Notes under the pieces: model-generated
What the model was told of the DNA's origin: nothing
The model's database searches: none
What the model saw: only the letters and a program-made list of their open reading frames with translations
In this document: positions 1-6,609 of the stretch, in pieces
Position numbering within the stretch: position 1 is the first letter of the stretch
How the letters are laid out: every line of letters starts with the position of its first letter
Assembly: GCA_002449335.1 (NCBI GenBank)
Contig: DKDL01000108.1
Location: 1 to 10,007 of the forward strand
Direction of reading: 5' to 3'
DNA: 10,007 nt
Origin: Succinatimonas sp. UBA6849
Lineage (GTDB): Bacteria; Pseudomonadota; Gammaproteobacteria; Enterobacterales; Succinivibrionaceae
Position numbers and translations under genes: made by a program

Positions 1-5
1 GGAAA

Positions 6-14
6 CACCTCCCT
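6..14 (-). promoter_or_regulatory. Strong ribosome binding site for a gene starting just outside the window
   Basis: On the minus strand, 26 bases after the stop codon of the MalZ-like gene, the sequence reads AGGGAGGTG, a near-perfect complement of the 16S rRNA 3' end. No start codon at suitable spacing lies inside the window, so the start should fall within a few bases beyond position 1. This suggests that the pepD / MalZ-like transcription unit continues into a third gene, whose identity cannot be seen here. No terminator hairpin is visible between the stop codon at 41 and this site. Confidence 0.6.
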
Positions 15-40
15 ACTCGATGCTTACAAAATATCAACTG

Positions 41-2104
41 TTACTTTTTGTCGTTTGTAACCACAACAGTTGAACGAGGAGGAATAGTCATAGACTTACC
101 TGCTGTAAGCTCTTTTAAGAACTTCTCTTCAAATTCAGGAGAAGTTCTTGTAGCTCCATAGCTGTGAACAGATAACTTTTCACGAGCCAGCATTTCATAT
201 AGACCTTCAAGACCTTCACCGTGATCATAACGGCGAACGTTTCTACCTGATAGAGGAATTAACAGATCTTCACCTGAATCCTCTGTATCATCTGAACCGC
301 AGTCCTCTGGCATATAAGTAGCAGCTAGAAGAGGGAACAGGGCAGAGCCTTGCTCTACTTTAACTTGCTGTCTTGAGGCATTAACAAGTACGATACTGAA
401 TCTGGTGTCATAAAGACGGATAAAGCCAAAGTAAGCACCACCTGCGCAGATGAAAATCATTGAGCCTTTTGAGAAGGATGAATTTGAACGACGCAATGCA
501 GCTAACTCAGTAATTACGCTCTGAACATCATTTGAGTTTACGCTTACATGTCTGTCCTTCATGGCCTTAAATGGCAACATATCACGAGGACCAACATCAA
601 ATTTAGCAATAACATCGCCTAATTCATCGCCTTGGTATACACAAGGAATACCACGCCAGGTGAATAGACATGCTAGAGCTGCTAGGTACAGATACTTGTC
701 ACCGCCAATGATGTCATAGAATCTTGGTAGCTTGTAGTTATCTAACTGGTTTAATAAGCACAGTTTTACCTGCTGAGAAACACCAACAGAGAACTCTTCA
801 CAACTTCTTCTTAAGTCATCGCCAGTATAAGGGGTAGGATCGCCATTTAAGTTGATACCACCAAAGAATGATCTTAATGGGCTTAAGAAACCGGTGTAGT
901 TGATAGTACCGTCGACGTTACCTTCATTGCAGATAGCATAACGTGGATCAGAACCGAACTGACCTAACATCAGGCAGTCTAGATGAGTTTCTCTTGCAGC
1001 CTGACAGATCTGAGACAATCTTTCTAGGTTGTTTCTGGCATTACCGTTATCACCAATCTGTGAAGCATCATCGATAACCCAACCATCAATACCGTATGGA
1101 GGACGTGTCCACTTTCTTACAACTGAGTTGCCACCTTCAAAGATGCTATAACAGGTCTGATAGCTAGAGTAATCAAGTTTTGGATAGTTTGCCTTATCAT
1201 CAGATACATAAGCTTCACCTTCTGAGGTGAAAGTGTAGTATTCGCGATATGGAGAATCCTTATGACGCAGTGCACCTTTACCGGTACGCTCCTGTCTGTC
1301 AAACCATGGATGAGTATCACCGGTGTGATTGAAAGTACCGTGAAGAATAATCTTCATCTCATAGCCTAAAGCTACAGTACGCAATCTCTTTAAAGCACCG
1401 TTACCACCAAAGTGTGGATCAACCATGTCATAGTCTTCAGTATCAAACTTATGAACTGAAGGAGCCTTAAAGATAGGTGTCATGTAAATTGTGTCGCAAC
1501 CTAAACCACGGATGTAAGGTAACATTGCTGCAACACCATCTAAATCACCACCGCAGTGTGTTTCATCAAGATTTACAAACTCAAAGTCTTTGGTCTTGAT
1601 AGGAGCGTCGGTTTCAACTTTAGTACCATCAACGTTGAAAGTTCCGCTTGATGATGCGAACTTGTCTGGGAAGATCTGGTACACAATTGAATCAATAGCC
1701 CATTGAGGATGAGTATTGAATAACTCTAAAGCATAGCAGTGCTGCATTAGAGGTGGTTCTCTTGACATACCTAAAGAGCTGTACCAAACCACATCAGTTA
1801 CATTACCTTCTTTATCGGTAAGTGCAATTTTAAAGTAGTAGGTCAACAGATTCTGGCTCTTGTCAGCTACAAGAGGAGCCTCAAAACGATGAATACCGAA
1901 GCATGAACCTGTATAGGTCATAGGGTTACGGTGATCCTCGTTTTGTGAGAAATTAACGATAGAAATCTTCAGACGGCTATGGTTTGCACCTCGTACAAAC
2001 AGCACGGCATTAACAGCTTTGTCAGATGACATGCCTGGTGAAGTACAGGTATGGAAACACTGAAATGGAAGTGAAGCTCGTTGAGAACTGGTGTTCTGAC
2101 GCAT
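41..2104 (-). CDS. MalZ-like GH13 family protein, probably catalytically inactive
   Basis: The protein has 687 residues and is clearly homologous to E. coli maltodextrin glucosidase MalZ (605 aa). It has an N-terminal beta domain (about 1-130), a (beta/alpha)8 barrel starting near DSIVYQIFPDKF, and a C-terminal beta domain. Conserved MalZ landmarks include GGDLDGV, KAPSVHKFDTEDY, FNHTGDTHPWFDR, PKLDY, NQLDN and CVYQGDELG. The catalytic motifs are degenerate: region I Asp is His255 (LHGTFNH), region II Arg is Val343 (GWVIDDA) although the nucleophile Asp345 remains, region III acid/base Glu is Gln382 (LGQFGSD), and region IV His-Asp is Tyr457-Lys458 (LDNYKLPRF). Hydrolysis by the normal GH13 mechanism is therefore unlikely. 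A binding, sensing or scaffold role is inference. A C-terminal insertion of about 70 residues (roughly 600-672) begins with an acidic stretch. There is no signal peptide, so it is probably cytoplasmic. The ATG at 2104 has AGGAAG upstream and lies 17 bp after pepD, so the two are probably co-transcribed. The frame is intact, so it is not a simple pseudogene. Confidence 0.9.
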   Translation of the reverse strand: MRQNTSSQRASLPFQCFHTCTSPGMSSDKAVNAVLFVRGANHSRLKISIVNFSQNEDHRNPMTYTGSCFGIHRFEAPLVADKSQNLLTYYFKIALTDKEGNVTDVVWYSSLGMSREPPLMQHCYALELFNTHPQWAIDSIVYQIFPDKFASSSGTFNVDGTKVETDAPIKTKDFEFVNLDETHCGGDLDGVAAMLPYIRGLGCDTIYMTPIFKAPSVHKFDTEDYDMVDPHFGGNGALKRLRTVALGYEMKIILHGTFNHTGDTHPWFDRQERTGKGALRHKDSPYREYYTFTSEGEAYVSDDKANYPKLDYSSYQTCYSIFEGGNSVVRKWTRPPYGIDGWVIDDASQIGDNGNARNNLERLSQICQAARETHLDCLMLGQFGSDPRYAICNEGNVDGTINYTGFLSPLRSFFGGINLNGDPTPYTGDDLRRSCEEFSVGVSQQVKLCLLNQLDNYKLPRFYDIIGGDKYLYLAALACLFTWRGIPCVYQGDELGDVIAKFDVGPRDMLPFKAMKDRHVSVNSNDVQSVITELAALRRSNSSFSKGSMIFICAGGAYFGFIRLYDTRFSIVLVNASRQQVKVEQGSALFPLLAATYMPEDCGSDDTEDSGEDLLIPLSGRNVRRYDHGEGLEGLYEMLAREKLSVHSYGATRTSPEFEEKFLKELTAGKSMTIPPRSTVVVTNDKK

Positions 2105-2121
2105 ATTATTTCTTCCTAATT

Positions 2122-3570
2122 TTAAAGCATCGCAAGAGCGCGACTTACTGTTAAATAAATATCTTTTACGCCTTCAATATCAACACGCTCTTTAGGAGAA
2201 TGTGGATTTAATACTGTAGGTCCAATAGAAATTAACTGTAATTTCTTATTTGCCTTAGCAAAAGTTGCACATTCTACGCCGGCATGTAAAGCTGTAACCT
2301 TAAACTCTTTGCCTGTAACTGACTTATAGCTTTCATTTAGAACATCAATAAGTCTGTTGCGGCTTGGAGATGACCAAGGTTCATGTCTGTTGGATTCTTC
2401 AACCTCAACGTTATCTAAAAGATAGCACTGAGACTTTACTGTATTTATCATATCACTTAAAGCATCGCTGTTAAGTGAGCGTGCAAGCATACAGATTTTT
2501 ACACTTTCGTTATCAGAGCTTACAACTCCAAGGTTAATTGAAGTTTCAACAATACCTGAAAACTCTGGTGACATACGCATAATGCCATTTGGCAGTGAGC
2601 GTATAAAGTGGATTAGATCAAGGGTTTGAGCATAACCTAAAGCATCCTTTTTGTCAGACTCTGTGATCTCCAAAGTCATATTAGGATCGGTTACAGAGTA
2701 GATCTCTTTTTGTACTTTAAAGAGTTCTAAAAGCTTGCTCTTTGCTGTCTCAATTTCTTTTTCTGGCACACAGATAGTGCACTGTGCTTTAGAAGGGATC
2801 GCATTACGCACAGCACCACCTGAAATATTGTTGATAAAGAAATCAACATCATCAGACATATCATCAAGTAAAGTTGCTAATAACTTAATGGCATTAGCAT
2901 GACCTAAATGAATATCGGCTCCTGAATGACCACCTGCTAAATGAGAGAGTGTAATTACAAGAGCTTTAGTGTCCTCAGTTTCAACCTTGTTGAAATTGAA
3001 TTTGATGTTTACATCATAAGAGCCTGCACAATTTACAAAGAGGTAACCGTTATCCTCAGAATCTAGGTTAATGAGGTAGTCCCCCTGTAAATAGTCAGCA
3101 GATAATCCTGCAGCACCTTTCATGGTAGTCTCTTCTTCTACAGTGAAAACTGCTCTTAAAGGACCGTGAGACAAGGTTTTATCATCAGCTAAAGCCATAA
3201 CCAGAGCAATAGCAATACCGTTATCAGCTCCTAGTGTGGTGTGCTCAGCTTTTACAAATGGCTCATCTACGTAAGCTTTGATACCTTCTTTTAAAAAGTC
3301 ATGGGTATATCCGTCTTCAACTACAGGAACCATATCCATATGACCTTGCAGAATTACTAAAGGTGCATCCTTTTTGTCTTCTGTAGCATCGATATCAATG
3401 ATTACATTGCCTACTTCGTCTTTATGGCTTTTAAAGCCGTGTTCTTTAGCAAATTTTAAGATAAATTCAGCGATTTTTTCTTCATGTGAAGAAGGACGAG
3501 GAATTTTTGTAATTTCGTTGAAGTAAGACCAAACAGCCTTAGGTTCAAGACAGGTTATCGCTTTGCTCAC
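2122..3570 (-). CDS. pepD: Cytosol dipeptidase PepD (aminoacyl-histidine dipeptidase, M20 family)
   Basis: This is a 482-residue protein, close to the 485 aa of E. coli PepD (peptidase D, Xaa-His dipeptidase / beta-alanyl-histidine dipeptidase), a cytoplasmic di-zinc enzyme that cleaves a broad range of dipeptides. Family metal and catalytic residues are visible: LQGHMDMVP with His77 and Asp79, LGADNGIA with the bridging Asp116, VEEET with the catalytic/ligand pair Glu145-Glu146, LINLDSED with Asp170, and NPHSPKER near the C-terminus with His457. The dimerisation (lid) domain lies between, with GGHSGADIHLGHANA typical of PepD. The start is GTG at 3568-3570 with a weak AAGG about 8 bases upstream; no better in-frame start exists because a stop lies upstream. 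It is the first gene of a minus-strand unit with the MalZ-like gene. Co-transcription with a glycosidase homologue has no obvious metabolic logic. Confidence 0.95.
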   Translation of the reverse strand: MSKAITCLEPKAVWSYFNEITKIPRPSSHEEKIAEFILKFAKEHGFKSHKDEVGNVIIDIDATEDKKDAPLVILQGHMDMVPVVEDGYTHDFLKEGIKAYVDEPFVKAEHTTLGADNGIAIALVMALADDKTLSHGPLRAVFTVEEETTMKGAAGLSADYLQGDYLINLDSEDNGYLFVNCAGSYDVNIKFNFNKVETEDTKALVITLSHLAGGHSGADIHLGHANAIKLLATLLDDMSDDVDFFINNISGGAVRNAIPSKAQCTICVPEKEIETAKSKLLELFKVQKEIYSVTDPNMTLEITESDKKDALGYAQTLDLIHFIRSLPNGIMRMSPEFSGIVETSINLGVVSSDNESVKICMLARSLNSDALSDMINTVKSQCYLLDNVEVEESNRHEPWSSPSRNRLIDVLNESYKSVTGKEFKVTALHAGVECATFAKANKKLQLISIGPTVLNPHSPKERVDIEGVKDIYLTVSRALAML

Positions 3571-3629
3571 TTTTAAACCTTAATTTTGATTATTTGACAT
3601 TATTAAATTCTTTTGCTATTTAAGCTGAT

Positions 3630-3663
3630 ATTATAACCGCTTTTTACCTATTTTTATTGTCAA
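3630..3663 (-). promoter_or_regulatory. Candidate pepD promoter
   Basis: The minus strand carries a perfect -10 hexamer TATAAT (3630-3635), about 60 bases upstream of the pepD GTG. A perfect TTGACA hexamer lies at 3658-3663, but the spacer is 22 bp, too long for ordinary sigma70 recognition. Either the -10 works with a poor -35 closer in (AATAAA at 17 bp), or the promoter needs an activator. The whole 3571-3760 gap is very AT-rich, so some hexamer matches are expected by chance. Confidence 0.4.
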
Positions 3664-3685
3664 AATTACATATAAGCGTATCTTT

Positions 3686-3714
3686 TTGACCAGAAAAAAT
3701 TCTTCTCTTAAAAT
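3686..3714 (+). promoter_or_regulatory. Candidate sigma70 promoter of the bioFGC operon
   Basis: TTGACC (3686-3691, 5 of 6 to consensus) and TAAAAT (3709-3714, 5 of 6) are separated by exactly 17 bp and sit about 45 bases upstream of the bioF GTG. Transcription would start near 3721. It diverges from the pepD promoter region, with the two -35 elements about 22 bp apart. Confidence 0.6.
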
Positions 3715-3732
3715 ATCTTACTGAATTTCAAT

Positions 3733-3747
3733 GTAAATTTTATTTAC
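3733..3747. promoter_or_regulatory. Inverted repeat in the bioF leader, candidate operator
   Basis: GTAAAT-TTT-ATTTAC is a perfect 6+3+6 inverted repeat lying just downstream of the predicted start of transcription and ending 13 bases before the bioF start codon, a typical repressor position. The surrounding TGTAAATT (3732-3739), 14 bases, then GGTTAGCG (3754-3761) weakly resembles the layout of a BirA operator (TGTAAACC, about 15 bases, GGTTTACA), but the right half matches poorly. It may be a degenerate BirA site, another regulator's site, or chance in AT-rich DNA. Confidence 0.35.
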
Positions 3748-3760
3748 CAAGAAGGTTAGC

Positions 3761-4957
3761 GTGAGTTTATATCAGAAAATGCAGGAGCTTCTAGATAATA
3801 ATAGAAAGCTCGGACAACTACGTACTGTAAAGCCAAAAGTACAGTGTGGTTCTAAAATCATTGTTGATTCTCATGAGTACGTAAATTTATCTTCAAATGA
3901 TTATTTAGGATTAGCTTCAGATCTAAATCTGTCAAAAGAGTTTCTATCTGACGTTTTAACTTCTGATTCTAAAGATAAGTTTAATGCTGATATGCGTATG
4001 TCATCATCAGGATCTCCTCTTTTAACCGGTGCTCACGCATCTTACGGAGAGCTTGATAAGAATATGGAAGCACTCTTCAATAAGAAAGCGCTGTTCTTTA
4101 ATTCAGGCTTTTCAGCTAACAGTGGTGTGATTTCAGCTCTTGCAACTGAAAATAATCTTATTCTTGCAGATAAACTTGCTCATGCTTCAATCATTGACGG
4201 CATGATGACAGCTAAAGGCAAATGCCTTCGTTATGCTCACAATGATTATGAGCACTTAGAAAAATTATTAAATGCTCATGCAGATAAATATGACTCTGTA
4301 ATTGTGGTCACAGAAGCTGTATTCAGTATGGATGGTGACAGCTGTGATTTAAAGAAATTAGTAGCATTAAAACATAAGTTCCATAATGTCTACTTATATA
4401 TTGATGAAGCTCATTCTTTCTGCCTGTATTCAGATAATGGCGCAGGTTTGTGTCACCAATATCAAGTAACAGATGATATTGATTTTATTTTAACTACCTT
4501 CGGTAAAGGTCTAGGCTCAGAAGGAGCCTGCATCTTGTGCAATGAAACTGCTCGAGACTACTTAATCAATACCGCCCGCTCACTTATCTTTTCAACAGCT
4601 CTGTCACCATTATCTTTTGCTCATGCAAACTTTATGGTTAAATACATGCAAAAGAGAAATGATTTAAGAGAGCGTCTACACTCAATTAGCTCATATATCC
4701 ACAGTGCTTTAAAGGATAGTGGCTATGAGAATGTATCTCAATCTCAGATCATTCCTGTTTTAACTTATGAAAATGAAAAAGCAGTAAAAGCTTGTGAATT
4801 TTTCAAAGAGCACGGCTTTTATGCAATGCCTATTCGTCATCCTACAGTACCAAAAGGTAAAGCTAGATTACGTCTGTCACTTACAGCATCATTAACTGAT
4901 AGTGAAGTAGAAATATTAAAAGATACCATTAAAGCATTTTCAAAGACAGAATTTTAA
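3761..4957 (+). CDS. bioF: 8-amino-7-oxononanoate synthase BioF
   Basis: This 398-residue protein belongs to the alpha-oxoamine synthase group of fold-type I PLP enzymes. BioF condenses pimeloyl-ACP (or -CoA) with L-alanine to give 8-amino-7-oxononanoate, the first step of biotin ring assembly. Visible family signatures are LSSNDYLGLA (43-52), GSPLLTGAHASYGELD (84-99), FFNSGFSAN (112-120), His141 in DKLAHAS (stacks on PLP), IDEAH with Asp215 and His218 (bind the cofactor), and TFGKGLGSEGA with Lys249, the Schiff-base lysine. The related enzymes Kbl and HemA share these motifs, but the adjacent bioG and bioC settle the assignment. The start is GTG at 3761 with AAGAAGG five bases upstream. bioG follows after 9 bp. 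Confidence 0.93.
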   Translation: MSLYQKMQELLDNNRKLGQLRTVKPKVQCGSKIIVDSHEYVNLSSNDYLGLASDLNLSKEFLSDVLTSDSKDKFNADMRMSSSGSPLLTGAHASYGELDKNMEALFNKKALFFNSGFSANSGVISALATENNLILADKLAHASIIDGMMTAKGKCLRYAHNDYEHLEKLLNAHADKYDSVIVVTEAVFSMDGDSCDLKKLVALKHKFHNVYLYIDEAHSFCLYSDNGAGLCHQYQVTDDIDFILTTFGKGLGSEGACILCNETARDYLINTARSLIFSTALSPLSFAHANFMVKYMQKRNDLRERLHSISSYIHSALKDSGYENVSQSQIIPVLTYENEKAVKACEFFKEHGFYAMPIRHPTVPKGKARLRLSLTASLTDSEVEILKDTIKAFSKTEF

Positions 4958-4966
4958 GACAATACA

Positions 4967-5635
4967 ATGAAACAGTGTTTTTTAAAGAAATCTGATAATA
5001 AGATCCTTGATCTTGTATTTTTAGGATATGGTCAGGATGAAAAGCCTTTTTTATATTTAAAAGATATAACTCCAAATTCTTTAGCCTTAGTCTATGACTA
5101 TACAGACAGGACTTTTGATCCAAGCTTATATGATGAATTTGACGATATTAATCTTGTAACCTGGTCAATGGGAGTGATGGCAGCTCCTAAGGTTTTAAAT
5201 AAATATGATTTATTAAAAAAAGTAAGTTTTAGTACTGCAATTAACGGAACCTTAGAGGGAATTGATGATAAACTTGGCATTCCTTTATCTATGTGGCAGG
5301 CTACCATTGATGCTTTAGATGAAACTAATGCTGTAAAATTTTACAGACGCATGTGTACAAACCTAAAGACATTTAATGAATATATGGAAGCAAGACCAGA
5401 GCGTTCTGTTGAATCCTTAAAAGCTGAACTTACAGCTTTAATACCATTTTCAAAAGAGCCTTTAGTTGATAACTTTGTCTATAACACTACCATCATCGGT
5501 ATGAAAGACAGGATCTTTTCACCAGCAAGCGTATTAGCTTCATGTAAATTACATCAGCAACGTGTAATGGAAAGTGAGAATGGTCATTACAGTAAAAATG
5601 ACATCGAAAGAGCTTTTGTTTTGCATCTAATCTAG
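4967..5635 (+). CDS. bioG: Pimeloyl-ACP methyl ester esterase BioG (DUF452)
   Basis: This 222-residue alpha/beta-hydrolase belongs to the DUF452/BioG family, which in some bacteria replaces E. coli BioH: it removes the methyl ester from pimeloyl-ACP methyl ester, ending chain elongation. The nucleophile Ser67 sits in VTWSMGVMAA. Asp181 (IGMKDRI) and His207 (ENGHYS) are in the right places to complete the triad. The family signature around INGTLEGIDDKLGIP (92-106) followed by FYRRMC (125-130) is also present. There is no signal peptide. The gene lies 9 bp after bioF and 36 bp before bioC, and its own ribosome binding site is weak, suggesting translational coupling within the operon. Confidence 0.92.
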   Translation: MKQCFLKKSDNKILDLVFLGYGQDEKPFLYLKDITPNSLALVYDYTDRTFDPSLYDEFDDINLVTWSMGVMAAPKVLNKYDLLKKVSFSTAINGTLEGIDDKLGIPLSMWQATIDALDETNAVKFYRRMCTNLKTFNEYMEARPERSVESLKAELTALIPFSKEPLVDNFVYNTTIIGMKDRIFSPASVLASCKLHQQRVMESENGHYSKNDIERAFVLHLI

Positions 5636-5671
5636 TTGCAAAACAGACCTAAGTAAGACAGCGATAAACTA

Positions 5672-6433
5672 ATGCAAATTTCAAAAGACAGTATTCAAAA
5701 AAGCTTTTCAAAGGCAAGCAAAACCTATGAGAGCAGCGCCATCGTCCAAAATACGATGGCTTATGAGTTAATAGACTTTTTGCCAGAAAAGAACTTTGAC
5801 TCCGTTTTGGAAATAGGTTGTGGTACAGGTCTACTGTCTTCTCTTATCTTAAATAATCTAAAGCTATCCTCATTAACTCTAAATGATCTCTCTTTAGACA
5901 TGCTCAATTTATGTAAAGAGAAGTTTAAAGATACCGAGCTTTTTAAGGAGAATAAATTAAGTTTCCTGCAGGCTGATGCAGATAATTTAGATCTTTATGA
6001 CAACTATTCTCTTATCATTTCTAATGCGTGTTTTCAGTGGTTAAAAGAGCTTGAAAATGATCTTTTAAACTACGTAGAGCATTTACAAAAAGATGGTATT
6101 TTAGCTTTTACTATCTTTTCTAAAGATAACTTCTATGAGTTAAGAGAATGCTCAGGTGTAGGTCTTGAGTATATAGATAAAGCTACTTTGAAGAAGATAT
6201 TAAAAAGGACTCACTGTGCTTTTGACATCGAGAAAATTGAGCTTGAAACTTACTTTGATGATGTAAAGACCATGTTGCGTTCATTTAAGAACACTGGTGT
6301 AAGTGGGCTTACACACAGCATCTGGACCAAATCAAGATTAAATGACTTCATAAAGACTTATGAGGACAAGTACTCTACAGATAATGGTGTAAAACTTACC
6401 TGGAGTTATTACTTGGTTGTTGTTAAAAAATAG
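5672..6433 (+). CDS. bioC: Malonyl-ACP O-methyltransferase BioC
   Basis: This 253-residue class I SAM-dependent methyltransferase methylates the free carboxyl of malonyl-ACP so that the fatty acid synthesis machinery can extend it to a pimeloyl chain. Family landmarks are the N-terminal SFSKASKTYESSAIVQ (11-26), SAM-binding motif I VLEIGCGTG (45-53), the acidic turn LNDLS after strand 2, SNACFQWL (117-124), typical of BioC, and LRSFKNTGVSG (202-212), the substrate-recognition segment. The ATG at 5672 has no strong Shine-Dalgarno sequence. It is the last gene of the visible operon. bioD, which often follows bioC in related clusters, is absent; instead a terminator region and a convergent transporter gene follow. 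Confidence 0.93.
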   Translation: MQISKDSIQKSFSKASKTYESSAIVQNTMAYELIDFLPEKNFDSVLEIGCGTGLLSSLILNNLKLSSLTLNDLSLDMLNLCKEKFKDTELFKENKLSFLQADADNLDLYDNYSLIISNACFQWLKELENDLLNYVEHLQKDGILAFTIFSKDNFYELRECSGVGLEYIDKATLKKILKRTHCAFDIEKIELETYFDDVKTMLRSFKNTGVSGLTHSIWTKSRLNDFIKTYEDKYSTDNGVKLTWSYYLVVVKK

Positions 6434-6441
6434 TTGCTAAA

Positions 6442-6493
6442 AAGTAAGCTTATAAGCTCTTGTAAGAGTTTTTCTTCTTATTAGAGCTTACTT
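6442..6493. terminator. Convergent terminator region with nested palindromes
   Basis: Between bioC and the convergent AEC gene, AAGTAAGCT (6442-6450) is the exact reverse complement of AGCTTACTT (6485-6493). On the minus strand this stem is followed by T residues (ACTTTTTAGC), as in a terminator for the AEC gene. Inside it, CTCTTGTAAGAG (6457-6468) followed by TTTTTCTTCTT gives a weaker hairpin plus T-run on the plus strand, suited to ending the bio transcript. A perfect 12-base palindrome AGCTTATAAGCT (6447-6458) overlaps both, so the stems are mutually exclusive. The rest of the gap to 6606 has only a short direct repeat. Confidence 0.55.
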
Positions 6494-6569
6494 ACCTTGC
6501 TTTCTAACGATGGTAGCAGATCTGTTCTTTAGTTAATCACCACCGTCTTTTGATATCCCAAAACACTAC

Positions 6570-6609
6570 TTCTCTAAGATAACTACTCTGAAATTCTCTA
6601 GGATGACTA
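6570..6609. repeat. Imperfect 16-base direct repeat at the 3' end of the AEC gene
   Basis: TTCTCTAAGATAACTA (6570-6585) and TTCTCTAGGATGACTA (6594-6609) match at 14 of 16 positions with a 24-base period. The second copy contains the stop codon of the AEC gene. It probably arose as a small tandem duplication; no function is evident. Confidence 0.4.

Noticed and set aside
1117..1320. Open frame on the minus strand inside the MalZ-like gene
   Set aside because: It lies in another frame of a clearly coding region and its translation resembles no known domain.
41..2104. Calling the MalZ-like gene a pseudogene
   Set aside because: The frame is open over 687 codons with a good ribosome binding site and the barrel framework is well conserved; only active-site residues are changed, which points to a retained protein rather than decay.
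3580..3600. Six-codon leader peptide (MSNNQN) upstream of pepD
   Set aside because: It has no convincing ribosome binding site, no regulatory residue run and no attenuator hairpin.
4929..5307. Two antisense open frames over bioF/bioG (4929-5123 and 5098-5307)
   Set aside because: They are short, antisense to genes with full family motifs, and have no recognisable content.
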